NCBI GenBank assembly: GCA_039566865.1
Contig: CM076957.1
Span: 6,457,896-6,521,895, forward strand
Reading direction: 5' to 3'
DNA: 64,000 nucleotides
Source: Aurelia coerulea
Lineage: Eukaryota > Cnidaria > Scyphozoa > Semaeostomeae > Ulmaridae
Each line of letters starts with the position of its first letter. Position 1 is the first letter of the stretch. This document shows, piece by piece, positions 34,901 to 49,900 of this stretch. A program made the translations under genes and the position numbers. Under the pieces are notes generated by a model, which did not search any database, was not told where the DNA came from, and was given only the letters and a program-made list of their open reading frames with translations.

Positions 34901-37900
34901 GCATATAGCTCAAATCTTTCAAATCTTTAAAAAGGTGGGTATAAAATTCTATGACATTTTGCTTTGAATTGTATGGCTTAAAAGGAACTTATGGTACTTT
35001 ACTGTAAATCTGCCATGGACATTTTTTTATATCTTTGTTTTTCAAAATGACAGTATAATGTAATCATTTTTGAAAAAAATCATGGTAAATTTTGAAAAAA
35101 ATTAAATCATCATAAATCCTAAACCAATAGAGGAAAAATGATATAACCTTCAAGAAAATCATAGATTATGAAGGTCTACAATATGGTCGCAAGCAGAAAT
35201 CTGTAGCCTTTCTGGTTTAGGAGTCAGAAGTTTGATGACGTCATAGCCTCAAATTTGATAAATGCCGCTATTTTGAAACCAATCCAGATATCAATAAATT
35301 TCCATGGCATATTTACAACAAACCCTAAGTTCTTTCCAGTTCATTTAATTCAAAGAAAACTATGATAGAATTTTACGCCGACCTTTTTAAGAATTTGCGC
35401 CCTATATTATGCTTCTACGCTCTATGTACATCGAATACTAAATTGATTAAAGGTAAGTGGACAAAGTTCCAGCCTCCAATACACAACTAATTGAATCAAT
35501 GCCAATTTTTTTAATTTTCCAAACGTCACCTTGGCGCTAGAAGAGAGATTTAGACTACGTTCACAAGATGCTGACACATGTTGAAAACGGCAAAAAACTT
35601 ACCATACATACCAAAAATTTTGCTAGTGTTTGCTAGATAGCTACCAGGACTATTTGAATACAATAGAAAATTCGACAGTACCAGCTGGATTTGATGACAA
35701 ATGAATTTATTTTGGTTTAGAGAATCAATCAGCCGCGTTTCGAATTGAACGAATTGAAAAATGTCCGTTTTTATCATCTTCGAGTGTTCACAAGATGACG
35801 TTTTTAGATTTGCCAGTTAGAATTTCTATGGTCAAATTATGTCGTTGTAATGTTATGCTAGCAAAAGCGTGCCGTTTTGTTGTCAATTGGAGGACTGTGC
35901 TTTGAACACAGACCAACCATTGTTTCTACTTTATTTTGCTTCTAACAACGTTGTTTATTTTCGACTCGGCTTCGACCTTGTTCACAGGCCAAATTTTGTT
36001 CATCTTATCCAGCACTGGTTCTAAATGGAAGACTAGAAGACGACTTTTAACCCCAGCTTTTCATTATGGCATCCTCGAGGACTTCGCAGAAGTTTTTCAG
36101 GAACAATCAGCCATATTTGTGGAGCAGCTTAAGGTTTGTCTCTACCTGGCACAGATCAGTTAAGGTCTCTGAATAGGTTGAAAATTTTTTTTAAATCAAA
36201 AATTTGGAAAAAGATATTTTAGACCCTCTCACCCTTACACTACTAATATCCATCAATATCTAAGGGATACTTTTAATGGATACAAAGAAAAATAGACATT
36301 TATAATGACCACCCCTTGTACGATTATTCGTTTCCATGGCAACGAAACAAGAAATTCTACTTTTTTCTGACAAATCTTACCCCTCTTCGCCCCTTTTTCG
36401 AGTCCAATGTGCCCGGAAGGCGAAGAGGCAAATACGAGGTTGTAAACTGATAAGGAGGCTGAGGAGGACAAAATGGCGACCACACTGTTTTGCTTCTCAA
36501 TGTGAAATAGAGTTTTGTAAATCATTGAAAATGCCAAAATAAAATGTTATCGAGAGAGAGGAAAGAACATTCCAAGGAAATAGATATCTAAGACTTCATA
36601 ATTATCAGACAGTTATGAATATGATGGTAGAAGAAGATGTGAGAAGTGACAATGCCAAGTAGGCCATCGCATTCGGTTGCTAATGCAAGTGCACTGAATG
36701 TACTTGCTTCAGCTAGAAACTTTCACATTTACTAGATGATAGTTCAGAAAGTACTTCTGACTTAGATGAATCGAATTTTGGTATTCCATCCAGGATGCAG
36801 ACTTGTTTATTATGGACATGGACTGGACTTGCTATCAAATGCTTATATGCAGATGATGATCTGCCCAAATGATGATCTTCCAACTGTGCAGTTAGCCACT
36901 AATCTAGCAGTTGGCCACTTCAATGATCATGCAACAAATATAATCACAATTTTAACTGCACTGGGAATCAAGCCAGGGCATAATTGTGTGACCACGTGCA
37001 GACAAAATGATAAGAATCGCATTTATTTTACAAAGAGACAGCTCAGAAAGGGTAAAAAAGCAGGAGAAGTAAGATCAGAAATAAGAGGAAAGGCTACTCT
37101 GAAGCCTTGGAGGACCAGGAGGGACCACAGTACCAATCTGGTGCCCTCTAAATGGAAGACTGCACAACAAAACTGAGCAAAACTGTCTTGAAAACGTTAT
37201 TGACATTTGAAACGCATTTTACGGAATTTACAAATTTACGTCTAATTTGAACCTCTTTACATTGATATTTCAAAAACTATTCAAGATATACCTCCCAAAT
37301 GTTCTCTGATTTGTGGCCTATCATATTGCTACTAGATAAACTAAAAGGAACACTTTCAAAGTAGAAGAATTCCAGAAATCAGGATTTTTCCAAGCACCAT
37401 TCTTTCAAATTTTTGTTCAGTTTTTGGGAAGATGATTAAAAATTGAAGTTTTTCTCATATCTTGCTACTTTTAGTTCATATAGTAGCTCTTATGTCAAAT
37501 AATATGTCCTGAAAATTGCAGCTCAGTATCTCTCACCTGAACAGAAATGTCAATGTTGGGGCAGAGGGAAATTTTGCCGAGCGCAAAAAGGGTGTGGTTT
37601 TTAAATGGGTGTGTCTCCTATTGTATTATGAAAAAAAAGATTTTTGTTGGATTGATTTGATCACAATAGATTACTTTAATGAATTATATAGCATCATGTA
37701 CTGTAAAATATATGGTTTCTAGAATAACTTTGTCTGAAAACGTGGTCTGTGAACCTATTCAGATACCTTAATCTTAGTGTTTAGCAAGAACATATTAGGA
37801 AAGGGCATGAAAGATGAAAGGCAAGTGGGGGGGGGAGTAAGAGAGAACGGGGCTTCCTTAAAGTTTTGATTCAGAGGGGAGGGGCTTATTAGAGAGGGGG

Positions 37901-40900
37901 GCTTAATAGAGAGAGGGGGCTAAATAGAGCGCTTACAGTAACTTGAAAGTAGAGTTGACTCTTTATTGAATACCCTGCTATTCCAATGATCCTATGTACG
38001 CGTGATAACCGTAAATAAATCATATTGGCCTCAAATGATGTATTTCGAATGCTCAGTAACTGGGACGGGAAGTGCTGCAGAGAGTAAAGATTTCCAACTG
38101 TTTCGATTGCTTTCAGAAATGTGCGTTATTTGATTTCAAAAATACAGCCTTTCGATTGCTAGACCAAAATAATTTTCATACAGTGTGGAAATCACTGGAA
38201 AACTGCAGTATAGGATTACGGAGAGAGCAGGATCGTCGATCAGTTTAAGGTTACATTAACGTCCACACTGTTTCGGACGGAAAAGTTTTCGGACAAATAA
38301 ATTGGGAGAAAGAATCTCAGAAACTATTAGCACAATCAAAACGCTTTCCTTTTTGCACCTAGTTGATAACATCTATCTATACCCTATTCATATTGCCGAG
38401 TTAAACTAGCTTAAACTAAATCAGGTTATCAACTGTTGCTTTTGATTGGTCATTCCAACAAATCGAATGCAGTGATTGGTTGAAATTTAGCCTGGTTTAG
38501 ATAAAGCTGGTTTGACTGTATCAGTGTGAATGTGTAGTATTAGCCTAATGTTACCCAATGATTGGCGCTTAATGCTTCAAAATAGCAATATCACGAGGGT
38601 AACATGAAGATAAAATAATTTTAAACGCTTTTGAATGTAATTCGGAAAGAAGTTTCGGGACAAAATTATGTCCGAAACTTTTATCTTCCGAAAATTCTGC
38701 ATGTGGATGTAGTTGATGTGCCTATGTTCCTTCTGCCGTCCCCTGTTACACAAATAACTTTTTAGAAAGCACATTGTTTATATTATAGCCACTTGCAATC
38801 AACAAAGAGAAGTTTAACATTTGCACTTATGCAACAAATTGCACTTTGGACATTATATGTGGTAAATGTATTTCATTTATTTAAATATATTTTTTTAAGT
38901 TAGTTGACGGAATTATGAAGAGGCAACCTATAGCCCCACTACACAAGGACCCTCAACTTAAGTGAATTTATATTGTTGTTGTCGCTCCAGTAGTTATAAC
39001 GTCTATCAGTCTATCAAGAGCAACAACTACAAACGTGTATATAAATAGGACAAGGGAAACGCCAACGCACGTTATTGTTCCTCTAGCTAAATATCCACGT
39101 ACGTGTCGAAATGATTCAATACAGTAGGCCTAATTTTACACATTCATGTGCAATTATTGACTTAGCTATTTATCTCTTTCAACTAACTTTGGGAGTAGCT
39201 TCCTGCGTTCATTTTAGTATCTCTTGCAAAAAGAGCCAACAAGCTTGGAACTCCTACATAAATTGAGGAAACTGCAGATGTAAGCGATAACGTTCATTGC
39301 AAAAACCGTCGAGATTTTTATCATAAGATTGACGACAATGATGACGCAATATATCAAACTAACCTCGTCCTTAGATATTTTTCTGCGTGTACAGTCATAT
39401 TGTGTAGAACGTATGTGTAGTCTTCTTACTTCTGTCAAAATTGTTTGCACTTGTTGATTATAGAAAGTTATTGCCCAGAGTCTACAATTCTGGCCAAAAG
39501 AAGCTGGGACATAGGCAAATTTCAGTATTTTCGTGATGTTTCCTAAAATATCGAGGCGAACACATACGTTTAGAGCCTCCTGACCCCCCTTCCCCGTAAT
39601 TCAATGTTGAGAAGGTCGAGTGGCGTTTGATTCAAGCAACATTGAAACAGGGGGAGCGGGGGAAAAGTAATGAAAGACCGAGGTTGCGCAATTTTGTGAC
39701 TTGTCCCAAGTATTTTGGCCAAGATGTAGACATTACTTCAGGAAATCATTAACATTTGAAACTCTACCTTTAAACTGGAATTGACGTCACAAAAATATGT
39801 TTTACCATAATATGCTTATCTGGTGTCAAGGAAAGGTTTTCTGTCGCTTCCTTGTTATAGGCTTTGCCAAATGGCATTCCTTCTTTTGATAGCAGATCCT
39901 GCAGTTCACTACGAAAAGGCGTTGTTGTTATTATTTGTTAGCCACTGTTCTCATTATTTTTTCATTATCTTTCAGAAACTGCAATGGGAGTCAATTGTGG
40001 TGCACAAGTCGACGCAACAACAGAATATCCCAAAGCCGTTCTTAGGTATTGTTATCATTGAATGTCTTACTTAGCAGATACATAATGAAGCATTTCTGTG
40101 GCCGTCTGGAGTGTGCTTTTAGTTCAAGGCATAGTTTCGATTTTTACGACCTATGTCGGGATTGAGCTATTGTACATACCGTTTCAGAAGCCCAAGCCTG
40201 CGTATAGAAACCTTGACTTTTTAAAGGTTTAGGTAAAGCATGTAGAACCGTGTCTTAATTGTTATAAATTGCAAGTTGTCACGAGGTGCGAGGTGTGCTC
40301 AAATTATGGCATTTATATATCTTACCCTCCACACAATGATGTCATTCATTCTGGAACATCCTTCGCCTCGCTCGATAGGATGTGGAGCTAAGCATTGTTC
40401 TCGGCAACGAATGGAATAGGTTGTACTGTTCGTTTATACGTGTATTTGCATCAAAATAAGCATGATGGAGATTTCTTTCTGTGATGCGAATGTAGATTTC
40501 GTTCATCGTTCGCTCGAATTCAATTTAATCTTGCAAAAAGTCTATTGCACTATTTTTAAAGTTTTAACACCAGTATTTTCTAGCATTATGGTTTTTGTCA
40601 TATTGATTTTTACCGTTGCTGCCTTGCTATTGCAGCAAAGGAATCTCAAGTGTAATGATGACATAGTTTGAGCACACAATTATGAACCTATCAAGGACCA
40701 ATCAAATTGTTCATTTACCAGCTTGGGTAGTGTCTCCGAATGCTATACCAACAGTTTTGAATCATCGGTGCAGTCAAAGACTTTATTGAGATTTCAAATT
40801 TATTGATTGGTTTTCGCTCCTTTTTTGATACACCTTGTGCCATCAGTTTCAGTTTCATGTTTTAAATTCCACAGCATACAATTATTCTAAGTTTATAACA

Positions 40901-43900
40901 AATAATTAAACTACAAGGGTACCATAGTGTTACAGAAATTTAATTCATTGCAACAGAAAAATGATGCAAAATACCGGGTGAGTCAGAAGAAAAAAGGCCT
41001 GGTGTTTGAGAAAATACTGCTCCCTGAATCTCGAAGAAATGATATTGTAAACAGTCTTCTTCCATTCCCAATATGTTCAATTAGATTCAGGAATTTACCA
41101 GGCTTTAATCGTTCATTCCTTTACCGTGGATATGGGAGATTTTCTCCAGAAAGCGCCATTTAAAAAGCTGCAAAAGGGAGTGAAAATGACGAGCAAAGTT
41201 TCCTTGGCTTTCCTTCCTGACAATAATAGCACTTACATGATGTATTCGTGTATTTTGTCCTCTTTGGAGATTGGAATCCCCTTGAATAAAGTTATTTTTT
41301 ACCAGCACGAAGACTTTTGCATCCTCCCAAAAGAATAGCATTGCTAAAATGTGTTCATGTCATTCCTGTGGTGTAAGAATATTACGGAAATTTGCTCTTG
41401 ATTTTAGCAGGCTTTTAAGGTTTCTCAAGGGGACTTTCTGGAGAAAATCCCTTGTGAAATCTGAACAGAATGACCGATTACATCTAGGAAAAATTCTGAA
41501 AATGATAACAAAATGGATTGTATGCAAGGAATTACTTAAAGTAGGACCTCTCAGTCTTTATTATATAAACTCTTTCTAATTACTAAAAGGAGGAGCCAAA
41601 GTATGAAATAAGACCTTGAGAAGTTTCCCTCACTTTTCCTAGCATGTGCTCCATAATACAGTATCGCCAAATTCGACCATACCTTTGGCCTGAGTTCATT
41701 TATAACCTCACTGCCGATGGAAAGGAACACAACCGTTCGATCAAGATTCTCCATGATTTTACGGTGAAGGTAAGATTTATTTATTAAATGTTAAGCAAAG
41801 CAGTTATTAAGAGGTACATAGCATAATAATCTCAATAACACTACCATGACCCTTAAGGTATTGTGGCACACTTGCAGCCATAGCAGTCAGATGGACAGAG
41901 TTCGATCTCCGCGACTTGAGCATCATGACAGAGGGTCACGTACTCGATTAAATCCTGCCTTTCTTCTGGAATGGGATCTCAAAATCCTGCCTTTCTTCTG
42001 GGATTGGGTCATAACAGAAATTCTTGCAGCGCACACCCCGATATGACCAACTAGTGAAGTTTTGCCATCGGCATCAAAGATATACGAAAGGTTGATGCAA
42101 GATCAAATGCTGCCCTTTCTCCAATGTTTCTTGTCTCCACTCCTCTGTGTATTTCGAGAGGGCTATGGTACACAGCATGCACTTCTACGTTTAGTTGAAA
42201 CCTGCAAAAAGTCGTTGGACAGCGGAGGCGTTGCAGGGGCCGTCCTGACGGACCATTCGAAAGCCTTTGATTGTCTAAATCACGAATTATTGATTGCAAA
42301 ATTGAATGCATACGGTTTCAGTAGATCTGCATTGCAGTTCATCCATAGCTATCTCGTCGACAGGAAACAAAGGGTAAAGGTCAATGTTTCATTCAGCACG
42401 TGGACAAAGACCACCCTAGGTGTACCGCAAGGTTCTGTCCTAGGCCCCCTCTTGTTCAACATATACCTAAATGACTTGTTCCTGTTCCTAGAGGAGACCG
42501 AAATATGTAACTATGCGGACGATACAACGATTTATGCGTATGGTCCAAAAATCGATAATGTAATTGCGCATTTAGAAAATGATGCCCTTAAGTTAACTGA
42601 GTGGTTTCCTAACAATCTCATGAAGCTAAATGAGGATAAATGCCATTTAATGATTTTCGGTGCAAAAGACAATGAAGTATCCATCAAAATAGGAGGCGCT
42701 TGTTTGAAAGAATCTACAGAGGAGAATCTTCTTGGCATAAAATTTGATCGATCTCTTTCCTTCAAACAACATGTCAAATCTCTATGTAAGAAAGCCAGCC
42801 AAAAACTTCATGCTCTTAACCGAATATCCTGTTACATGGACACAGAAAAGCTGCAGCAACTAATGCGTGCTTTCATATTATCCCATTTTAGCTATTGTCC
42901 ACTTGTTTGGATGTTCTGCGATAGAACCTGGAATCAAAGAATAATTCACGTTCACGAAAGGGCTTTGCGCATTGCACAGAAAGATTACGAACATGATTTT
43001 GGTTTTCTCCTGGAGCAAACAAATTCAGTACCCATCCATATAAAAAACCTACAGTTGCTTATGACTGAGATTTTTAAAACAAAATTAGATCTAAGTCCAA
43101 CTTTTATGAAGGATATTTTCACGCAGCGGAACACTGGCTACGACTTGAGGCATGGGACCGCTACCACACGAGATAAAAGACTCCAGCACCCTTCAAATTT
43201 TCAAAAAGCAAATAAGGTGCTGGAATGGTGACAAATGCAACTGTAGGCTTTGCAAAACAAATGTACAACAGGTTGGGTTCATAACAGGATAGTTATTGAA
43301 ATTCTTGTAATTATGCATATACATATTATTTTTAGATTAGACTTGTAAATTTTGTAAATAAGTAGGCCTTAATTAGCTGTAATTTTAGCTATGGTTTTGT
43401 TTCAGCCTACTTTGTAAATAAATTAATGATGATGATGATGATGATGCCCCTCCCCCCGGGGGTCACCCGGTATTTAAACATTTGGTCTCGTTTTCAAAGG
43501 TTATTAAAGACAAGATCAAAGTGAGGAAAGAAAAGGATGATGAGAAACAACCAGAAAAGAAACGAAGAGCATTCATCGACATTCTTTTGGATTGTTACGA
43601 ACAAGGTGAAATTGATCTCGATGGTCTGAGAGAAGAAGTGGATACATTTATGTTTGAGGTAAATATAAGTTTAAAGTTGAAGAAATCTGATAGAATTGAA
43701 CCTGCATATGTACAGTCATTTTTAAGCTTATACCGCATTCAAACGGACAGAGCTAAATCAGCTTTACCTAACCAGGTTAAATTTTACTAATCTAATCAAG
43801 GGCGCCTACCTTGTAGGAAGTGTGTTTATTCCCAGTACTGTACCCGTGACCCAGTTTACAGAGTAATTGGTGTCCTGTGATCCAGTCCTGTTAATCTGTG

Positions 43901-46900
43901 TATATCTTTAGTCACAAAGATTTTCAAATTCTAACGTCTGTTAGTGTTGGCCAATCAAAAATCACGCTGCCTAATTCCCTGTGACCAACTCGTATAACAG
44001 TTGATCTCGTATTACATCAACACCGGAATTTGAAACCACGAAGTTATTCATACATCATATTGACCTTGAGAGGACTGACTCTGTGTACTGCTGGGTCATG
44101 GTACAGTTCTGGGACACTCGCTGTACTGGGTCACAGGACATCAATTACTCTACAGTACTGGGAATAAACATACTTAGGCGACTTTGATCTATTGCATTTG
44201 ATCTACCGGATTGACCAATTAGAACTCGGTATTCGATAATCTGGGTTCATTTGAGCTGGTTTAATTGCAAATATGAATGGCGTATAAGCTTAGCGAAGGT
44301 TCTTATTAGACTCAATTACATGTCGTAGTTTCGCTTTTTGCTTTAACTGATAACGCTACAACGCCTTAGTGGAGTGACAACAACAACATCAATTCAACTC
44401 AATGAGATGAGCGTAACTTGAGGGTCCTTATGGAGTGAGGCTAGATTCTTATTTCTGGGATTCTAGAATGAAATAATGCATCATGGGTTAGTATGCTACC
44501 TAGATGATAAAAGGGTAGATTATGCTCTTGTGAATGGTGTATTGTCCTCTTTCTCAGGATTTTCTATCTTTTGTTTGAAAAACTGTGTATGTTCAAATAA
44601 GCCACCAAGGTGAAATGACATCATCTTGCTGAAAGTCGGTGCGTTGTCACATCAGCATTCAGTCCGAGCGGGGCTGAGCTTTCAGTCCGAACCGGGATTT
44701 ATTGTGTCAGGTGCTTCCTGACGTCACATCCTGTCCTTAGTTTCGTGCATTTGTTAAAAATGACGTCGGGAATAAAGCCAGTTTAGGCCTCACTTGTAAG
44801 GGTTAATGGAAGGATGACAGCAGTTGCGATCGTTGACAGATAGAAAAAGATGCAGGATCTTACTTGGCCAGTAGTTACTGTTTTAAAACCTGGTTTCGAA
44901 CAACGCTGCGCCGGATTTGTCCTTTGAATTAAAGAATGCGCAAGATCCATATCAAGTAAATTTTTGATATATCTAGCTCATCGAGATACCTGTTTTTGTA
45001 GTTGTAATCCAATTGGTACACAACTGAGAAAATGTTCAGCCATAGAAAAAACCTTTGGAAGAATAATATGCCATCATATTTTGATAAAAAGCAAGCTAGG
45101 TTGGGTTTGTTGGAGTTCAATTTTGCAGAAGGAACATTACATTAATTATAGAAATGGTCTTCGTTGAAATTGTCCGTTTCTTTCCACATTTGTTTGCGAT
45201 TTTGTGATATAGCTATTTTTGTCTAAAGGTATCGTTTCATAAGAAGTTTCTGCTCCCTAGCAATGTTAATCAAATGAATAGTCCCCTGGTGATTCAAGAA
45301 TAGTTCCCTGGTGATTCAAAAATAGATAAAAATAGTTTTTCATGTCGTGCTCGAACACAATGCCTGCCTTTTCCCCAATGTTTTGATATAAAGAAACATA
45401 ATGTTTGTGATTTTTATAAGTTTACATTTGCACGAATATGAATTTGATTGAAGGCCTATTTTAGGAATTCTGCGAAACAAGATTTTACTAAAGTGGCTTG
45501 TAGTTATAAAGCGGAAAGAGCAATTTTGACCAACTAAGTTTTCCTATCTAAATTAGCTTTTTTCCTGTGGAATGAATTCCTAAAGAATCCAAGCTATGAA
45601 ATGAACTGCTTCCTTGAGAACTGTCAAACGCCCCACGTTTTTTCTGACTCGCCCGATAGTTATAAGAAGAGAGCGATATCAATTTACTGTAAAAAGAAGC
45701 AAAATCCAAGCTGTTGCTGCTTTATTAGGGAGTTTTGGTACTGCCAAACCGAGGTACCCGAAGAAGTGCACAATATTGCCGAATATTATTATCTTCTTGA
45801 CACACTTGAGACTCTTTGTACTGGGTGCGCCAAAATAAACTATGCACGTTTGGCAGGCCACAATAAATCGTAAACTGGACCGATTTTGAAGATTTATGAC
45901 TTAATCGTTAGCAGAAAGCCTGAATTAGATACTGGGATTTTTTGGAAATTTTTTTTCTTCAGTTTTTAGAGCTAGAAGCGAGTTTCCTGAAATTTTACTT
46001 TTCGAAAACATTGAAAATGATCAAAAAACATCGATCAAGTTTTCTAAAGAATCAAAATGAATGGACAAAGAGAGAACTTGTTCGTTGTGATTTGCAATTT
46101 AGCAATCGACCAATTGTAATCTGCTGTACGAGAGTTCGTGCTAAACCCCCAAATCCTCCTGAAAACATTTTCTCTTTGTTCATTCATGTTGAATCTTTTA
46201 AAATTTGATCAACGTTTTTCAATCGTTTTCAATGTCTTCGAAAACGAACATTTTAAGAAACTTGCTTCTAGCTCTAAGAACTGAACACGGAAAAATTTGC
46301 AAAAAGTCCTAGAATCTAATTCAGGCTTTCTGCTAAAGATTAAATCACAAATCTTCAAAATCGGTCCAGTGTACGATTTATTGTGGCCTGCCAAACGTGC
46401 ATAGTTTATTTTGGCGCACCCGGTATTATTTTTTTTACTTTGAAGTTGAAATAACTTGTTTCGTTTCTTTAGGGTCATGATACAACAGCTGCTGGTGTGT
46501 TTTGGACTCTTTATATCCTTGGCAGGTATCCAGATGTTCTCAAGAAGGCTCAAGAAGAAGTTGACAGAGTATGGGGTAAGAGCAAACATCATCTTTGAAG
46601 TAACATTGCACTCACATCAAGAAGTTAAGGGCTGGATTAGGTTAAACCAGGTTAAGAGCTGGAATAGACTAATACCCTATTCACACTTGCAAGGTAAACC
46701 AGCTTAAACTAAACCAGGTTATCTGATGTTGCATTCCAGTTGGTCAATCCAAAAAATTAAAAGAATTTTATTGGTTCTAGTTAAACTTGTTATAAAGCTG
46801 ATTGAACTGTGATAAACAAGTAGATTAAGTAGAATATAAACACTTTGATATGAAATGAATTAAGCACGACTTTTTCGAGCATAGCCCCTTATGATTTAAT

Positions 46901-49900
46901 TATGTCAGTGTGAAGGCGGTGCAAACCAGGCTATATCAGAACCAGGGGTTCTCACAAGGCAAATGCATAAGAAAGGTGTATCAAATCACCGCACCGTAGA
47001 AGCAAAACAACTTAGACCATAGTCTTAAAAATGTCCCATGTTGCTCCAGTGAAGTAGATCTGTATGTTCGAGAAAGCATTCACACAACATGTGCTTGGAA
47101 AACATGGCATTTGTTGTTGTTGCCATATAGTTATGCTAACTGAATAACTTGCCTTGTTACCATTACCATGTTACCATGTTACCATTTGTTGTTGCCATAT
47201 AGTTATGCTAACTGAATAACTTGCCTTGTTACCATTACCATGTTACCATGTTACCATTTGTTGTTGCCATATGTTTATGTCTATGCTGTTCAGTGGCTTT
47301 CTGTTCAATCTCCTCATTATTTCATTTCAATTCATTTCATTTAATTATAGGAGGGTAACCCTTCAGCAAAGGCTGTTTTACAAGGGGCCCTCCGTCAACA
47401 ATGTTACAATTTAAGGGATATACCATTAAAATAGTTACAATATATGATTTCAAAATGAAAATCTAAGATGCAGAATTGTTCGAATTTACAGAAGAGAAGA
47501 AAAATGCAAAAAAGAATCATTTCCTAGTGTATACTATCTAGTATCTTGATTTTGGTACCTATCCTCTTCTGTCCTCCTTGTTTTTAGCATCTCTCAGTTT
47601 GATTCGTGCTTCTCCTCTCGTCTTCTCTCGTCCTCGTCTTCTTCTTATATCCCATTCCCATCTTGTATTTTCTGTTTAAATCCTTTTCCCCTTTAAGAAT
47701 TGCTACTGCAAAGTAGGTCCTCACCAACTGAAAGCGTTTTACACGGCGGGGTCTTCCCTGGCTCAACTGAAAGTTTGCTTGTTTCTGGTCAGAATACACC
47801 ACTTCAATTTACAGCCGCGTTTTGGAATTATTCAAATTTCTTTCATATGAAATTTTAGAGGCCAAATTCAGATTTAGAACCCAAACTTTAGTCTAACTAC
47901 GAGTTTTCATTTTGCTGGCGGTCGTAATGTTCACCCCGAACGATTTTTCACGGTTCAAATCCCTTATAAATCTTTAAACGTTACATATTTTTTTTATATA
48001 ATCCAATAAAATATTACAATACATATTACAACCTACACTACTTACAAGAATTACTTTACAATACTACTGAGACGAATACCCCCGGGGAGCAAAATGCTGT
48101 GTCTACCCGAAGGTAACTAACATGAATATCAAAAAAGAAAGAAAGACAACTAAAACAATACATGACAGAAAATAAATGCGATTTAATACCAAAGTCTGCT
48201 TCATACTAGACGTCAGATGAAGATGATTTCGAGGAAACTCAAATCAAAACATAAAATCAAGATCACAATCGCCCTCAGTGTAAAAACACATAAATAGACT
48301 TAACTTTGGGTGCTAAATTCGAATCTGGGCTCGAAATTTTCATACAGACAATAAGAGGAAATTTTGACAAATTACTAAAACGAGGCCGCTTAATTGAAAT
48401 GGTGTATTTTGATCGATAGAACTTGTTTCTTCTGCTGTTTGAGTGATCTTTCATCAAGGGTGGTTTTGCTTACAAAAGTGATTTTTCTGCCGCTGACAGC
48501 TTATTTTTAGAATGACTGGATTCATATTTGGATGCTTGACGTATGCTCACGGTTTCTGGGGTAATGTCAGCCTAACATCTTCGAAACAAAGGTTAAAAAT
48601 GCATCTTGTCAAATATTTTTTGGTATTTCCAACGTGGATTTCCCTGAAAATGTTTATTTATTTATTTATTAGAACGCTAATGATGGATGTTGGAAATTGA
48701 TCCAAAACGTTCTGATATCAAAATGGCTTACCCACTCGTTTACTTCTCTTGGACTTGTCACTTTTTTTTGTCAACTGGATTTGTCATTAAAAATGAAAAT
48801 GCTGAAATAATTACAATACAACACAATTATTCTCTTTGTCGTCGTTCTTGCCCTCCGATTTATCGTGAGACTGCGTTTTCCACCTGATGTTTCAAAATGT
48901 TTATTTAGCCTTGAAAAAGAGAAAACTTAGTTGACACAGCATTCCATCACAAGATAGATTTTGTGACCATGGCATCAGTTGGTTTTCATTTACCCGCCAA
49001 TACAAAGAGATCAGTGATCACAGACAAAGGAAATTATTTTAAGCAACACATCAAAACAAATAAAGCCGCCAGAGATGTTCTGAAACAAAGCCAGCTAACT
49101 ATCGCATTGTGCAAGTGAGAATGGGTTGTTAAGAGATTTCATGAGTATATATCGAAAGAAGAAGGATACATCTAAACATCTGCCTTGCTGATTTTATTTG
49201 AGAAATTGATTGCAGATCTTAAATCAGTAGGAATTAGTGCTCTCATGTAGATGACAAGCAATCAACTTCAGAATTTTTTTTAATACAGAGTTTGCCAAAG
49301 CCTAAAAAACAATTCTTTGTTCTCGAGGGTGTAATTTCAACACGTACACAAAATCAGGTGCTGCTTTTTAACTGACTAAAAGATTCATATATTTGTTTCT
49401 TATCTTTGTCACAACTTCGATATAGGTATTTGAGGTATTTTCTGTCTGGACGCCTCACAATACTTATCTATATTTGTTGTGCGTGAAAGTTCCTTCTCCA
49501 CCCGATAGCGGTGTTTCGAGCAATAGGGACCTTGGGTTGGAAGCAGTGACAGGGACGGTTGTTGTCTTTTTTGTTCCCTTGGCCGGGGTTCTGATTGTTA
49601 ATCATTATATTTTGACCTGACATCTAATGTGAGACCGGCTCAAATATTTATTCGTAACATGTATTTATAATTAGCATATTTCTATCTGTATTAGTTGTAG
49701 CGTTGTATGGTTGTATGGTATAGTAGTTTATATTAGTTGTATTTTAGTTTTTGTTAATCCCAGGGGGTAGAAATGATACCTTACTCCTCCTGCTGGCTCC
49801 ATCCTTGTAGTGTGGTATAGTAGATCGTAGGTAGTGTCTTAAGTAATTTTTGTAGTCAACTTTTATATTGAATATATAAAAAAAATTCCTTGTGACCCCC

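Noticed and set aside
42051..42777. Antisense frames over the LINE RT (42051-42311 and 42532-42777)
   Set aside because: Shadows of the + strand RT frame.
46456..46707. 83-codon frame over P450 exon 10
   Set aside because: Different reading frame from the P450; the GHDTT frame with splice sites is the real one.
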